From Mytilus galloprovincialis (taxonomy: Eukaryota > Mollusca > Bivalvia > Mytilida > Mytilidae): a stretch of DNA of 64,000 bases. This document shows, piece after piece, positions 35,361 through 48,540 of this stretch. The first letter of the stretch is position 1; each line of letters opens with the position of its first letter. The notes below the pieces were generated by a model. That model worked only from the letters and a program-made list of their open reading frames with translations, was not told the origin of the DNA and searched no databases. The DNA lies in NCBI RefSeq assembly GCF_965363235.1, contig NC_134838.1:1245001-1309000 (forward strand), read 5' to 3'. Both the position numbers and the translations under genes were made by a program.

Positions 35361-37020
35361 TTAGTATTGTCTTTATATATACACCATTCAGTACGGCTGT
35401 ACGTTGCATTTGATTTTGTTAATGGTATCCATATTGTTGCTTTGAAATATATGCCAAACTTTTATAAAATCTAACTTTCTTGTTTAAATTGTTAAATGTT
35501 TCAATTTATTTTTCTTTTCTTTATCATCATTCTGTCTGTGTTATTATAGCGTATAGCCAAAACTAATGATTACGAGTTTATTTTATTTCGATAGCTCAAA
35601 TTATTTAATGTCTTGTGTCGTTATTGTGATGACCACACATTAGATATGTTAAAATTAAAGGTTATTTACTTTGAGTAATTTTATAAATTATGTAATTTTT
35701 TTACTATTTTTGTATTTCTAGTTTTAGCAAAAATGTTCATACCAGGAAAATATTTATTAGAACGGTGTGAATCCAAGTTAATTCAGAGTAAAAAATAAAC
35801 GACTCATAGTTAAAGGCAACTTTATGGCAAGTTAAAAAACAAAAATGTGTGAGGATGGTCCTTTATGGGTTGTTATGGGATCGTTATTTCAAATGTAAGC
35901 ATTTTTGTTTATACCACAGCACATAACTTTATCATAAAATCATTTATTTGTATTGTATCTTATTTTTGTAGTGTCATCATTGAAATCTACCAACGCAAAT
36001 GGAAATTTAGAAAAAAATATTGACTTTCTAACATGGTACTTAAATCAATCCTATTAGCCCTATTGATCTTCCCATAGTCAATGAACCATGGAACCACATA
36101 GCTTTACCTAATTTGTAATATTTCATCCATATACAGTTGTTTTGAATGTGTAGTTTAGAATAAATCATATAATTAATTCTGTGTTATTGCTTGAAAAAAA
36201 TTGTTTATTTTATTTTTTAATTGACTCACGTCACTGGTGTTTTCAAATAATGATATGTTATTTGTAAATTATTGACCATGCGTAAAATACACTTGTTTAC
36301 AAAAAAACCTTGATGACAAGGATGACTGAATCATTGATGAGATATATGATGGAACTCTGTGAGATACTTTAGAGTTGTAGTTTGTTGACGTTTTACTCTT
36401 TTTGTCCATAGTGCTAATAAGGTACGGAACGAGAAGGGTCATTCACTTTAAAGAAATTGTTTTCTAGATCAGCAATCAACATGCTTGACTTTAGTTCAGA
36501 CCTAGCCTCAGTGACTTATTTTCATTTTTTTACAACAACAAATAATGAATAGAAGTCACTTAGACTAGGACTGGACTAGCTGGACTTTATTTCTGTACAC
36601 AGTCTAAAAAAGTCCTCACAGTCTGAAAGTGAGCATGAAGTTGTGCCAATATTGTATACCTGCAGCCTTATTTCCGATGTATTAGTATAAATCTCGTTTT
36701 TATAACAGTATAATAGATCAAATAACGGCTTAAAGCTGAGAGGGTTACAGGGCATATTGGAAAAGAAGGGCGAAGGATGCAAAACGGACAATAACGTGTA
36801 ACAATTATTTTTATTGATCAACAAAAAATCTGCTTCGTACATAACATTATAACAAACGTGTAAATTTGTGGACGGTTTCTTACATAAACAGTTTATAAAT
36901 AGTATTTTACTTAGTATTGATACCACATTTTACCCAAGAGTAATTAAAAAATAAATTAACAAGCACTAAGATATCAAATCTCTGCAATAATGAGGAAGCG
37001 AGTCATCTGAAAACTAACGA
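35361..37020. other. Intergenic, no confident gene
   Basis: A 116-codon ORF on the minus strand (36926-36576) matches no family I know and crosses the half-palindrome at 36733; probably chance. Nothing else recognised. Confidence 0.45.
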
Positions 37021-37028
37021 ACCGACAT

Positions 37029-37034
37029 TTTATT
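37029..37034 (-). other. Poly(A) signal candidate for the claudin-like gene
   Basis: TTTATT on the plus strand reads AATAAA on the minus strand about 100 bases after the stop codon. Confidence 0.45.
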
Positions 37035-37134
37035 TATCATGTTTATAAATAGAAACTTGTTTTCTCATTAACAAATATCTCCTCTCCATCTAGTTCAGTG
37101 TGCAGTGCCAGTCCTTCATGAATTACACCAAAGT

Positions 37135-40100
37135 TTAAACATCCTCTTCGTCAAGTTCGTTATGTATTGTCAGTCCGTCCTGGGTTACATTACTGCTTTC
37201 TCTAGTGTAGGTATTAACACACGTTTCAATGTCAGGATTTATAGCTGATGCAGAAGAGGATGATGAAATCGGTCGCTTCAGTTTTTGTTTCTTTTTAGAT
37301 TTTTTCTTTGTTTTGGGTTTTTCTTTTGCAGCTTCTTTATTGTGTTCGTCCGCATATATATCGACAACATCATTTACTCTTCCTTTCATGGGTTTTGTTT
37401 GTTTTTCAGATAAGGAATTTATCTTTTTCTTAAATTTGCCCAGGAGTTTTGAAGTTTTCCCTTCTACGAGCGTATTTTCACCAGCATTCATATCTGCAAA
37501 ATACGCGCCAAATTTCCGTCTTGCTTGTTCTTGGTCCCATTGAGAGTTTTGTGTTTTCACGCCACTTATTCCGCCCTCTAGTGAAACCTCGTCAATATCG
37601 TCGCCATTTTCATCTTCACCAGGCATGACCATCATGACAGGTGGGAGTCGTTCAGTATCATTTTGACTTTGAATTTTCAACATTGTTTTGCCGTTTTTAT
37701 GAACCGTCTTTGTTTTGTGGAATTTAAATACACTGTGATTAGGTGGACTATTGTCTGCCTCGTTTTGGACAGGCGACATTGTTCCTATAGAAGTACTTTT
37801 AGTACTGGCCGTATCGTAGTCCTTTTTGGCACCGTCTGGGGTGGAACTTGTTTGGATCACTTGAGGCGGAACCGGAGAAGGGTGATCCTCAATTTCAGAT
37901 TTATCAAACAAATTTATTTTTGTATTAGATGGCGGTAAAGGGAAAGTTTTTATTTCTTTCTTTGTTAATTTTTTAGTCGCTGGTTTTGGTGGCGGATGAA
38001 TGAATGTTGTGTGTTGTTTTCTTAGTTGGTTCAGTAAAGGTGGTCTCCTACTATTTTTAGGATCAAATGAACTATTTATCGGATTAAACGAATCTGTTTC
38101 CCCTTTGATTGGAAATTTGGTTGGAGCTGGCATCGGCGGGATACCAATATTTTGAAACAGTTTTTCCTTATCTTGTTTCTTCGGTTCTACCGTTCTGCAG
38201 GCATCGACGAAATAAAATGGAATAGTTATTACTGCAATGACGGCACCAACCAAGGCTAGATACCATCCAATAGCTATGGTGCTGTTCCCGGACTCCTTGT
38301 CCTTCTTATAAATCATCAGACATGCAAACGCAAAAATAACTGTAATAGAAAGAAAAAATCAATTGTTATCAATCGTAATTTTAGAGGGGGAAAAAACGAT
38401 AACTCTGACAGTAAATTACGTTTTGTGAAACCTGGCACCCCCAAAAGAAGAATATAAAACCACATGTAGTGAACATGACAACCCTAGTTTTTTTAAGGTT
38501 TCTGTTTGATTTTGCTTCAGGTTAAAACTATGTTAATAATATAGTTCTTACTGTGGACAGTATATTAATTGCAATTTTGTTTACTAGTATTACATTTTAA
38601 AATTTATTTCGTCATGTGTTATGCCTCAAATAACAAGTACGGTTATGAAATAACACTGCAACAAAATTTTAGTCAAAAAAAAATTAAAGTAAAGTACTGA
38701 TTTTGGTCCAGCTGAAAAAGGTAAAACATCAGAACGTCTGAAGCTGTCAAAAGACATCAACTTGAAGACCCCGTAACATGAACTTGTCCATATTCTGAGT
38801 TACTGCTGATAATGTTTCCATAATTTTGATATAATTTGTTCCAAAAGTAGTACACTCCACTGTTAAAAAAATCATTTAAAAGCGCGGGTGCTATGTTTTT
38901 TTATTTTCATTTATTGTCTAAAAGAAATGCATTACGAAATAACTGTGTTCTCGGGCCTTTATAATTGATTGCTATTTTAATAGTTTATGCCTCCGAATTA
39001 ATAATTCACTTTGATTACCTACTGCTTTATTAGTGACATTAAATACCGACAAGAGAATTAGTTTTTGTTATGGAAATCGTTAATTTATATTGACCATTTA
39101 AGTCATTATTTATTCAAATGTATTGTTGTATTGTCCTCGTTCTAATTAAATTATTGTATTCAAACAGTTGTGTGGAGAAATGTTTTCTATACGGTAGTTG
39201 AAAATACAAATAAACGTATTGGAAAATTAAAAAGAAAATTCATTACTTTAAATGAATTGACAATTTAATGGTGTTCTCGCATAAGTTTCACTTTTATTTT
39301 TGCAGTTAAGCGAGATAACATTTCTACCCCCATCATGATCTATATTCTTGACATACATGTACCTAATTATATTTTCATGCAAATGTTACACATTATATTT
39401 GATTTACCTTCCAATGATTATTTAAAGGGAACTGACAAGTCTTTTGTAGACGAAAAGCATGCCTGTATCCTTCTATATTTGATGAGTTTTATAGATCATT
39501 ATTCCTTCCCTAACAAAATCTAACATTTCAAAAGAGGACGGGACAATTCTCACTGAATATATTTCACACTAGGGTCATGATAAAGTTCGACAAACTTTTA
39601 TTAAATTCGCATTATCATAGCTCCAGGCATTTTTTTTTATAGCATTTAACAATATTATGGCATAAAACGATAATGTAAACTAGTTCAGAGAAATGTACGC
39701 CAGACTAAACACTGAAGACATACAAATGTAACAAATTAATAAAACACATTGCTAGAGGTTCCTGACTTGGAACAGGCACAAAAAATCGTTAACAAGTTTG
39801 TTCCCGTTACCTGCTAACACCGCCTAGTCGACTGTTGTAGATTACACCCAGTTTTTGGTTGGCTTCGTGTTGCTTAGTCTTGAGTTTTCTATGTTGTGTC
39901 TTGTGTACAGTTATTTGTCTGTTTGTCTTTTTCATTTTTAGCCATGGCGTTGTCAGTTTATTTTCAATCTATGAGTTTGATTGTCCCTCTGGTATCTTTT
40001 GTCCCTCTTTTGTATATTCTATTGTTCCTTACCTGCTAAAACAGCCAAAACGACTGTTGTATATTTGATTGCTCTCGCCTTCTTCCAATGATTTGTCCAG

Positions 40101-41737
40101 AATATGGTCAACGCAGCCATCACCACAAACAAAATGAAGAAAGACAATCCCAGACATGACAGAATCTGAGTGACCTTGTGGTCAGCTGAAATATAAAAAT
40201 ACAAAATCAAGTTATAAGTACACACTTGTCTATTGTACGAAACAAATTCTAGACTGACTGCTATAATGGTTCACTTTTACAAATTGTGAGTTGGATGGAG
40301 AGTTGTCTCATTGACACTTAATACCACATCTTCTTATATCTATGTAGTCCAAATAATTATGACGTCTGGCAAGGCTATTTTTTTTTCTTTTTCTGGGACG
40401 CCTGTGGGATAAAAAAAAAACCAAAATCGAAAAATACCCACAGCAGACGGCATGATTATCTGGACTAATATCTATGAATCATCATTTTCTACAGGTCTTC
40501 TTCAAATTTGAATAGAGAATTCATTTGATTAAACCGTTGAATAATTTTTATAATCAGAAAATCTAAAACTATCCATATTAATTATTGTCGCCGGAATAGC
40601 GCTATCAGTTTTTTACCAGATCCATTACAAGTTTTTAAAAAATTTTCTTCTCATCAAAACTAAGGACTAGTTGGCTAATATATGATCGAAACTGAATTGG
40701 GTACTTATATACCATTTTAATTTTTGTCAACAGAATAAATTTCATCGTTTTTTAGTAGATCATCATCTTCACTGAGAGAAGTTTTCCACTTCAATAATCA
40801 GACAAATTTGATTTCATGTATCATTGGGTGGGTGGATGGGAGGGGTGTGTTTCTAAGATGATATGGAGGATAAGATTATGTGAGCTTCCCCACCAAAGAT
40901 TATTTAATGATAAGTGTTATTTACTGGTGGTTCATAAACTTTTAAACATGCATCAAAATCAGAAAGTGAAACCATGGAACTTAAATAATGAACTGATAAT
41001 TATGCAGACCATTCTGGGTTATCTAGAATCAACGATTTTAGGGACATGAATTCGAAACGGATTTTTTTTTTAGTATTTAAAAAGTAAAAATCACAAAAAT
41101 ACTCAACTCGGAGGAAAATAGAAAAACGGAAAGTTCCTATTCAAATGGCAAAATAGAAATAGAATGAATAACAACTGCCATATTTCTGGTACAGACACTT
41201 TCTTATGCAGAAAATGTCGGATTAAAACCTGGTTTTACAGCTAGCCAAACCTGTCACTTGTATGACAGTCGCATCAAATTACATTATTTGACAATGATGT
41301 GTGAACAAAACAAACAGACATAAAAATGTCATAAATATGAGTAGAGCAGTCAACATTGTGTTATAATCTTAATCCCCGTAAAATCAAACAAAAAGGCACA
41401 CTAATGCATATAGAAAAAGGAAATTAGCAAAAATGAAAGACAAGAATACAAAAATTTACAATTTTCAAAATTTAAAGTCATGTTGATTTAACCGTGCGCA
41501 AGAAACAACCCAATTAATAACATGAATCTTTCCCAGTCACTCACCAGATTTTAGATTGTCCGGCCACACAGCACAAGTGGCAACGCCACCATTTAAATAA
41601 CACGTTTGCCACAGTCCATCGTTTCCATCTTTGTGAGAAGACCATTTTGGAAGAGCAAACGCCGCAATAAATAGAATTAGTCCAATTGCAGAAAACACAA
41701 ACAGTGCAATGCGAAGTTTCATGTATGTTGATGCCAT
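37135..41737 (-). CDS. Claudin/PMP22-like four-helix membrane protein with long cytoplasmic tail
   Basis: Three exons on the minus strand: 41737-41545, 40185-40033 and 38339-37135, with GT-AG borders and phases that join in frame (G+CT, G+TT); 516 aa. TM1 is ~9-31, followed by W32, GLW (41-43), C46 and C55: the W-GLW-C-C signature of claudin/PMP22/EMP first loops. TM2 is ~72-92 (LGLSFFILFVVMAALTIFW), TM3 ~105-125 and TM4 ~140-162. The remaining ~353 residues form a polar Pro/Lys/Ser-rich tail with KKKSKKKQKLKR near the end and a final EEDV, which fits a class III PDZ ligand. Family members act in cell junctions, membrane organisation or as channel subunits. Vertebrate claudin tails are usually far shorter, so this is an atypical member. 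A TTATAG acceptor just before the ATG suggests a 5' UTR exon upstream. Confidence 0.85.
38340..40032 (-). other. Intron 2 of the claudin-like gene
   Basis: Mostly unremarkable AT-rich sequence. A family-B tail on the plus strand lies at 39840-40015 (TCTATGTTGTGTCTTGTGTA, CCATGGCGTTGTCAGTTTAT), very close to exon 2. Confidence 0.75.
40186..41544 (-). other. Intron 1 of the claudin-like gene
   Basis: Holds the end of a family-A repeat (40283-40338) and a family-E repeat (41085-41420, AAAACGGAAAGTTCCTATTC, GGATTAAAACCTGGTTTTAC). No exon signal. Confidence 0.7.
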
Positions 41738-41744
41738 TTTAATT

Positions 41745-42700
41745 GTATCCAGTAACTATAAATAAGATGATAAATAATTTGTTCACATTTTAGTCGTCAT
41801 CTCTCGCAACTATTTTCACAAATTTTTGAATTTTCAATAGAATTCGAAATAGTTCTGTTCCGGCTTCACAGCTTATAAAATCTTCCACACCGAAAATTCT
41901 GCTCTTGTCCTCTGTCAAATTTTACGAAAATGATAGTCTAACTGTTTGTAATGTAAGATGACGTATCAAGTTTACGAAGAAGATATATAAGCGGTTGACT
42001 TAATTCATCAAACCTTTTAAAGAACATTCCTTACATCATACAACCGACATATATATATATATATTGAGTACGTTTTGCGTGATTAAACACTACCTTTTAC
42101 TTTTTACAGAACCAACATGGTAGAACATGCTTGGATTTTCCAATTATCAAAAATATTTTAGGGCGATTTACACAGATTCGTTACATTCATAATTGATAAA
42201 CAATTAAAGGCGACACATTGACAAGACTATTTACGTTAAATTGTGTATAATAAGACTAATTAAATTAATCCGATGCATAAATAAAACCGTAAGGCGTTGT
42301 TTTAATAGAATCTATATAATATATTACGATACTGAGTGTTAAAACTTCTAAAACGGTATTTTTTCCAAGGCTTACAAAATACTTGAGACAAAATATGCGG
42401 AATTACGTTAAATTATGTATAATAAGAAGTTAATCCGATGCCTAAATAAATCCGTTGTATTCATGGCATCTTAAGTTATAATAACTATCGACAATAGTTT
42501 TTAAACGTCTAAAACGGGATTTTTTGGGGGTTGAAATCATTTCAACACTCACTTTACAACAATAGGTGATAAATGTGTTACAAATAACACGCAATATCAA
42601 GCAAATAAATTAAATGTTTATGTTCAAGATAAAATACCCGCTGGTGTTAGATTTACGATTGATTTTTTGTGCTAATGCGGCGTAAAGCAACCAACAATCA
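41745..42700. other. Upstream region of the claudin-like gene
   Basis: May contain a 5' UTR exon and promoter. Two diverged blocks repeat GTTAAATTGTGTATAATAAG and ATTAATCCGATGCATAAATA at about 42234 and 42409. No coding feature seen. Confidence 0.4.
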
Positions 42701-42714
42701 ATCAATAGATTTAC

Positions 42715-43570
42715 GATTTCGTTTATTAAACTAGACGAAACTAAGAAATTATTTTCTAAACTAGAAACAGCAAAAGCAAATGGACTTGATGAAGTTGGTC
42801 CGTTTTTCATTAAATTTTCATCGGAAGCTTTAACCCCCAAGTATACTAGAAGGTGTTTCCCCAGAAAATCTTAAATAAGCTAAAGTAAATCCAATATTTA
42901 AAAATGGTGATAAACATATTCCAGAAAACTACAGACCTATATCAATACTTCCTTCATTATCAAAAATATTTGAAAAACATGTTGCAAAACATTTTTATCT
43001 ATATCTGTCAAAATATAAAGTTTTACATGAGGCACAAACTGGATTCCGATCTAACCACTCATGTCAGACAGCCCTTACCAAATTAATTGACACCTGGCTC
43101 AAATGTATTGATAATGGCAATGTTGTAGGAACAGTCTTTCTAGATTTAAAAAAGGCATTTGATCTCGTTAATCACACCATTTTCTGCCATAAATTACATT
43201 TATACAAAGTCATTCAATAAATGGTTCGAGTCGTACCTGTCTAATAGAAAACAAAAAGTGTGCTCTGGTAATACAGCCTCAGAATCTAAATGTATCAAAT
43301 ATGGGGTTCCCCAAGGGTCCATTTTAGGTCCCATTTTGTTTTGTTTTTTCTCATAAATGACATGACTTTAGAAGCCACTCATACAGCCATTGATATGTAT
43401 GCTGATGATACAACACTTCATGCATATGGAACAAATAAGGAAGAGATAGATTGGAAACTAAATTACGACGCCAACACCATAAATAATTTGTGTCTGAACA
43501 ATAGGATGGTTATAAATCCCTTAAAACTACTTCCATGTTGATTGGAACAAATAAGAAACGGACTTTGCTA
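42715..43570 (+). mobile_element. LINE reverse-transcriptase fragment (plus strand)
   Basis: Consecutive RT blocks across three frames: NPIFKNGDKHIPENYRPISI (from 42888), FEKHVAKHFYLYL, HEAQTGFRSNHSCQTALTKL, VGTVFLDLKKAFDLVNH (43130-43180), YGVPQGSILGPILF (43300-43345), MYADDTTLHAYG (43397-43432), then LNNRMVINPLKT. YADD is intact, but stops and two or more frameshifts break the frame. Non-LTR retrotransposon; exact clade not assigned. Confidence 0.88.
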
Positions 43571-43595
43571 GGAAATGATACGAATATATGTATAT

Positions 43596-43705
43596 TGGCG
43601 CAAATGATACCATGTAAATTTAAAACATGTGGCGCAAACGTAGCATTGGAGAAAAAAAGTTATGGTGCAAAAGGACGCATTTTTAGCGCAAACGGATCTC
43701 TCCCA
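43596..43705 (+). repeat. GGCGCAAA-type repeat, copy 2
   Basis: Same block order as 6718-6870, placed directly behind the LINE fragment. Confidence 0.75.
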
Positions 43706-43814
43706 AAATTGACAATGTTTTTGTCTATTGATAAAAAAGCAAAATCATGTACACCTAAAATCTTACACTTTTTCCATACACAAGATTTCAAACTTTCCCC
43801 CGGACATAATATGT

Positions 43815-43925
43815 ATTATATGCTCATTGTAGAAGGCCCCACGATGACCTATAGTTGCAAAATTGTGTATCATTTGGTCTCTTGTGGAGAATTGTCTCAT
43901 TGACAATCATGCCACATTTTCTTAT
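43815..43925 (+). repeat. Family-A interspersed repeat, 3' part
   Basis: GAAGGCCCCACGATGACCTA, TTGTGTATCATTTGGTCTCT and CAATCATGCCACATTTTCTT. Confidence 0.8.
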
Positions 43926-45074
43926 TGGTTTATTTGCACTTACATTTGCATTGATTTTTTTTATTGAACGATAATGTTTCGTGACGTTAGTGTAACCTCA
44001 TGTGCCAATGGTTTGATTTAGGACTAAAGGACGAGAACTTATGGACAATAATCCTATAGATCAGTTTCACAAAGATGATTGAATGAAAGCATCACACTCT
44101 CGCTATACTACAAGAGATGATGAATGTTAGGTCCCAATTCTCATTGGACGTTGAACAGCGGATTTATACATCCACGCACCAAATATACTTCTCCAGGGAT
44201 GATCTTATTTCTAGACCACACTCAACGTAGATGGAAAGGTGAAATGGAGTGTAGAGAATTGGAAATGCGCTCCTCACATACTATCGTATTTCTTAGGCCC
44301 ATTTTTTTACAAAAAAGGGGGAGGGGCGCACCCATCCGCGTCGGATGACCTTTACATCTGTTTCCTAGTTTTTTATTGTTTGATCTTCTTATTTATAATT
44401 TTGCTGTTTTTTAACCACCTCCTTCCACTGATAATCATACAAATTGATATTTTTAAAAGTCCGATTGTATAAAGAAAAAACTCCATTAGGCAATTTTACC
44501 AACATCATTTTTATCAGAGCTGAATGACATTTCAAGCGAAGTCAAAATACCCGGGTACTGAGGGGGCGGTATGCTCCATATATATCGTGTCACTTAAACC
44601 ATTTCATTGAACGTAACAATTCTATAAAAATAATAAAATTTAATGGGTTGCGATAAAAGTAAATAACTTTTATTGACAATGCTCGTCTTTTAAAATGAAT
44701 ACTTAGTATTCTCTCCTAGCAACAGGGGAAATAGAAAAGTTTTCTTTTTATTATTGAACATTTTTTTATTTACATGTTAATTAGATTGTCAATAGTCAAA
44801 ATAGAGTAAATTAAATGTATGTGTATTAAATATGTTTATGATTATTTACACAAATATACCCGATATATGCTTAAGTTAACAGTTAATTTCTGGTTCATTT
44901 GGTTTCTTGTGAAGAGTTGTCTCATTGTCACTTTAAAAAACAATAATTGATATAAAACTAGGGGAAATATCTGAACCTTATTAAGTTTCATGACAGTGAT
45001 ACATATTCGTACTCATTTGACTTATATTACCCTTTTTCACCAATAAACAGTACCAGTGTATATTTAGAACTCAG
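43926..45074. other. Intergenic, no gene seen
   Basis: Contains a short family-A fragment (44890-44945). ORFs of 74-77 codons at 44124-44472 overlap each other and match no family. Nothing else recognised. Confidence 0.45.
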
Positions 45075-46120
45075 ATTGGCACTCTATGATCCAGGCAATC
45101 ATATTGTACAATGGAAGTCAATGAACCGTAGAGATCTCTGGTCAAATTGCAGTCTATGACCCGGGCAATCATGTTGTGAAATGGAAGTTAATGAACCGGG
45201 AAGATCTCTGATGAAATTTGCAGTCTATGAACAAGGTAGACAACTTGTCAAACAACAGTCTATGAACCGAGTAGACATCTTGTCAAATGGCAGTCTTAAA
45301 CCGGGTAGGCAACTTGTCAAATGACAGTCTATAGACGGGGGAGATATATGAACAAATTGGAGTCTATCAACTGGGAAGACATCATGTCAAATAACAGTCT
45401 ATGAACCGGGTAGAAATCTCGTGAAATGGCAGTATTAAATCGGGTAGGCAACTTGTCAAATGACTGTCTATAAACCGGTGAGATCTCCAGTCAAATGACA
45501 GTCTATGAACCGGGTAGACATCTTGTCAAATACAGTCTTTGAACCGGGTAGAAATCTTGTCATATGACAATCTATAGACAGGGAGATCTCTGGTCAAGTT
45601 GGAGTCTATGAACCGCGGAGACATCTTGTCAAATGGCAGTCTATGAACCGGGTAGAGATCTTGTGAAATAGCAGTATCAAACCGGGTAGACAACTTGTCA
45701 AATGACTGTCTATAAACCGGGGAGATCTCTGGTCAAATGACAGTCTATAAACCCGGTAGACATCTTGTCATTAGGAAGTGTATGAACATGGTTGACATCT
45801 TTTCAAATAACAGTCTATAGACTGGGGAGATCTCTGGTAGAATTGGAGTCTAGGAATATGGATGATCTCTGGTCAAATTAGCAGTCTATAAACCTGTAGA
45901 CATCTTGTCAAATGGCAGTCTATGAACCGGGTAGAGATCTTGTCAAATGACAGCCTTCAACCGGGTATGCAACTTGTCAATTGACTGTCTATAGACCGAG
46001 GAGATCTCTGGTCAAATTAGAGTCTATGAACTGGATAGATCTCTTGTCAAATGGCAGTCTATGCACCGGGGAGACATCTTGTGAAATGGAAGTCAATGAA
46101 CCTGAAAGATCTTTGATGAA
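45075..46120 (+). repeat. Degenerate ~36-bp minisatellite
   Basis: Monomer is roughly CAGTCTATGAACCGGGTAGA plus CATCTTGTCAAATG, repeated more than 20 times with alternating variants: GGGGAGATCTCTGGTCAAAT and GGGTAGACATCTTGTCAAAT. The alternation suggests an older two-monomer unit. Confidence 0.92.
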
Positions 46121-46123
46121 ATT

Positions 46124-46226
46124 GCAGGGGGGAGCGTCCGGGGGACGATAAATGCATATAGTTGGAACCTCCCTTTATCCTGGGTTTGGACCCCCTTTTT
46201 AAAATAGCTGGATCCGCCCCTGCGAT
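46124..46226. mobile_element. MITE-like GCGGATCCAG element, shortened copy
   Basis: ATGCATATAGTTGGAACCTC, CCTTTATCCTGGGTTTGGAC and AGCTGGATCCGCCCCTGC match 10850-11022. It begins right where the minisatellite stops. Confidence 0.65.
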
Positions 46227-46749
46227 TAGGTGGCAAATGCAATCTCAAAAACTATATTAATTCTCTTCTTTATTTCTGAATTTCAAAACCACGAATAAAT
46301 TTGGCCTAACCTTCATGTCATTAAAAACATATATAAATAAAAGAGAAATTAAAAATAAACTTGTTTCAATTATAAAATACAATAATAAAAAATTCTAAGT
46401 GTAAAGATCTATAAATTGCATTACCGTCATTACCGTTAAACTACTAGACCTGAACTACATTTTAATGTCATGTTAATAGTTATGGATTTTCCAGGCAAAA
46501 AATCCAATTGTAGGATACGTACCCAGTTACTGACATAAAATGATTCGTACGTATGTACCAAATTATCTATCCATTTAAAAAAAAATACAAAAACCGAAAA
46601 GATGATACCATTTAATAAGAAATCCGAGACGATCAAACTCTGATATTTGACATTATTAAATCATATTATAAATACGACGGCGCAAAAAATAAGTATGAGA
46701 AGGGAGAAGGCAATCAAAAAGTACTCGATTGCTAAGGCCATGAAGGTGC

Positions 46750-46985
46750 GCACCTTTGCATACACATATATATAGGTCACTGTACGACCTTCAACAATGA
46801 GCGAAACCCATACCGCATAGTCAGCTATAAAAGGCCCCGAACTCACGAATGTAAAATAATTCAAACGAGAAAACTAACGGCCTAATTAATGTATAAAAAA
46901 ATGAACGAAAAATAAAAATATCATACAGAAACAAACGACAACCACTGAATTACAGGCTCCTGACTTGGGACAAGCATGCACATAC
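46750..46985 (-). repeat. Family-A interspersed repeat (minus)
   Basis: GGTCACTGTACGACCTTCAA, CATACCGCATAGTCAGCTAT, AATTCAAACGAGAAAACTAA and TACAGGCTCCTGACTTGGGA; near-complete. Confidence 0.85.
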
Positions 46986-47129
46986 ATACAGAATGTGGCG
47001 GGGTCCCAACCCTTCCCTAAAGCTAGAGGGGGGCAAGGGGGGTCCCCATAACAGCAAAACAGTGAATTGATTTGGTGAAAAACAGATAACAAGGAATTGA
47101 AAAGGGATAATAACAGATAACAGTAAATG

Positions 47130-48540
47130 AAATATGAAATATGAAAATAAATCTGGTCCAGGACCAATCCAGTAGATGACTCGTAGATCTTAGTATATAA
47201 CTTGTGGTATGGACCTAGAAAATTGTAATTTGTGTAAACAAGACGTTTCGGCCGTTGAGGCAGTTCTGCCTTGCTTGAGTTTTTTCCATAACTTGTACAA
47301 TAAGTTATAGTATGGATGTTGAATTTTTCTGAACGAAACTACTAGTTTCTGTTTTAGATATAGGGATATTTTTAATCTAGCGCATTTGAGGGATCAATTT
47401 TTAATGATTTAGGGTTTTTTTAATTTAATTTTTGAAAATAGTGCAGCCAGTGACACTTTATTATCAATTTGATTTTTAGAAATTTTTTTCAGAAAAGCAA
47501 TATATATACTTTACAAGTAATATAAAAAAACATTGATGCACAATATATTTTTTTTATTTAATGACCTCATGATAAAACTTAGTTATAAAATACAAAAATA
47601 CTCAGATCAGTTGAGACAGGACATGTAACTGAAACACGCATGCAAGTTACATGTATGGTTATTCTGATAATAGAAATTGACTCAAGTGACAATTCTGATA
47701 GTATAATAGAAATTGGACCTAGTGAAAATTTGGATGACACCAAGTGAAACACCAATCATGTATATAAAAAAAAATCACAAAAATACTGAACTTAGAGGAA
47801 AATCAGTTCTTATGTGCAATTATAGAATATGGAAAATTTGGGTACAGCATTGGAGAAGCTGTAGGATTTTAAAAAGGGTATTTGTCAAAAAATTAAACTG
47901 AAGACACATCTGTATTTGCATCAATGGTTTCTGAGCTTCAATTTTCGCCATGTGAAGCAGTTGAAAAGCTTTTAAAAATATGGTGGTCAGGGTTCTCTTT
48001 CATGTAAATGAAAAGAGAGGGAGTAGCACCTATAATATAAATGCCAAAAGAAAAAGATGTTGTATAATTCACAAAGCCATAATTCAAACCCACACCACTT
48101 AGTAATGTAAAACAATTCAAAGGAGAAAACTAACTGCCTTATTTATCAACAACATAGTGAACGAGAAAATTAGTAACACAGAAACAAACTATACAACCAC
48201 TGAATCCAGGCTCCTGACTTGCAAATAGGCACATACAGAATGTGACTGCGTCAAATTAAGCATGCTAGTTGGTGTCCGTGAATCCTCCCCTAATCAGGAA
48301 CAGTGGTGTAATTGTAGTACAACATAAAGATTATTATGTGGTCATTGAATAAAAAATTCTATAGGGTGTACCAATGCTTTTTTATAACAAAATCCATACT
48401 ATAAGTTATTGTACAAGTAATAAGTGAATTATAATTTGTACAAAATGCTACATGTTCACAGACAATGGAATTTATTACAAAGGATAATAATAATATATAC
48501 TGGAATGGTCCCGGGTCCAATTGATTTTATATGTTTATGT
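47130..48540. repeat. Inverted-repeat-flanked region
   Basis: AACTTGTACAATAAGTTATA (47290) pairs with TATAAGTTATTGTACAAGTA at about 48405. Further out, AAATCTGGTCCAGGACCAAT (47150) pairs imperfectly with GGTCCCGGGTCCAATTGATT (48507). The interior holds a family-A copy (48000-48245, minus). Could be a non-autonomous element or an old inverted duplication. Confidence 0.55.
48000..48245 (-). repeat. Family-A interspersed repeat (minus)
   Basis: TGTAAAACAATTCAAAGGAG, CAACCACTGAATCCAGGCTC and CTCCTGACTTGC, with a degraded 5' end. Confidence 0.7.

Noticed and set aside
36576..36926. 116-codon minus-strand ORF as a real gene
   Set aside because: No recognisable domain, no splice context, low-complexity codon use, and overlap with a repeat half.
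37229..37938. Plus-strand ORFs of 91-104 codons
   Set aside because: They are antisense shadows of the third exon of the claudin-like gene.
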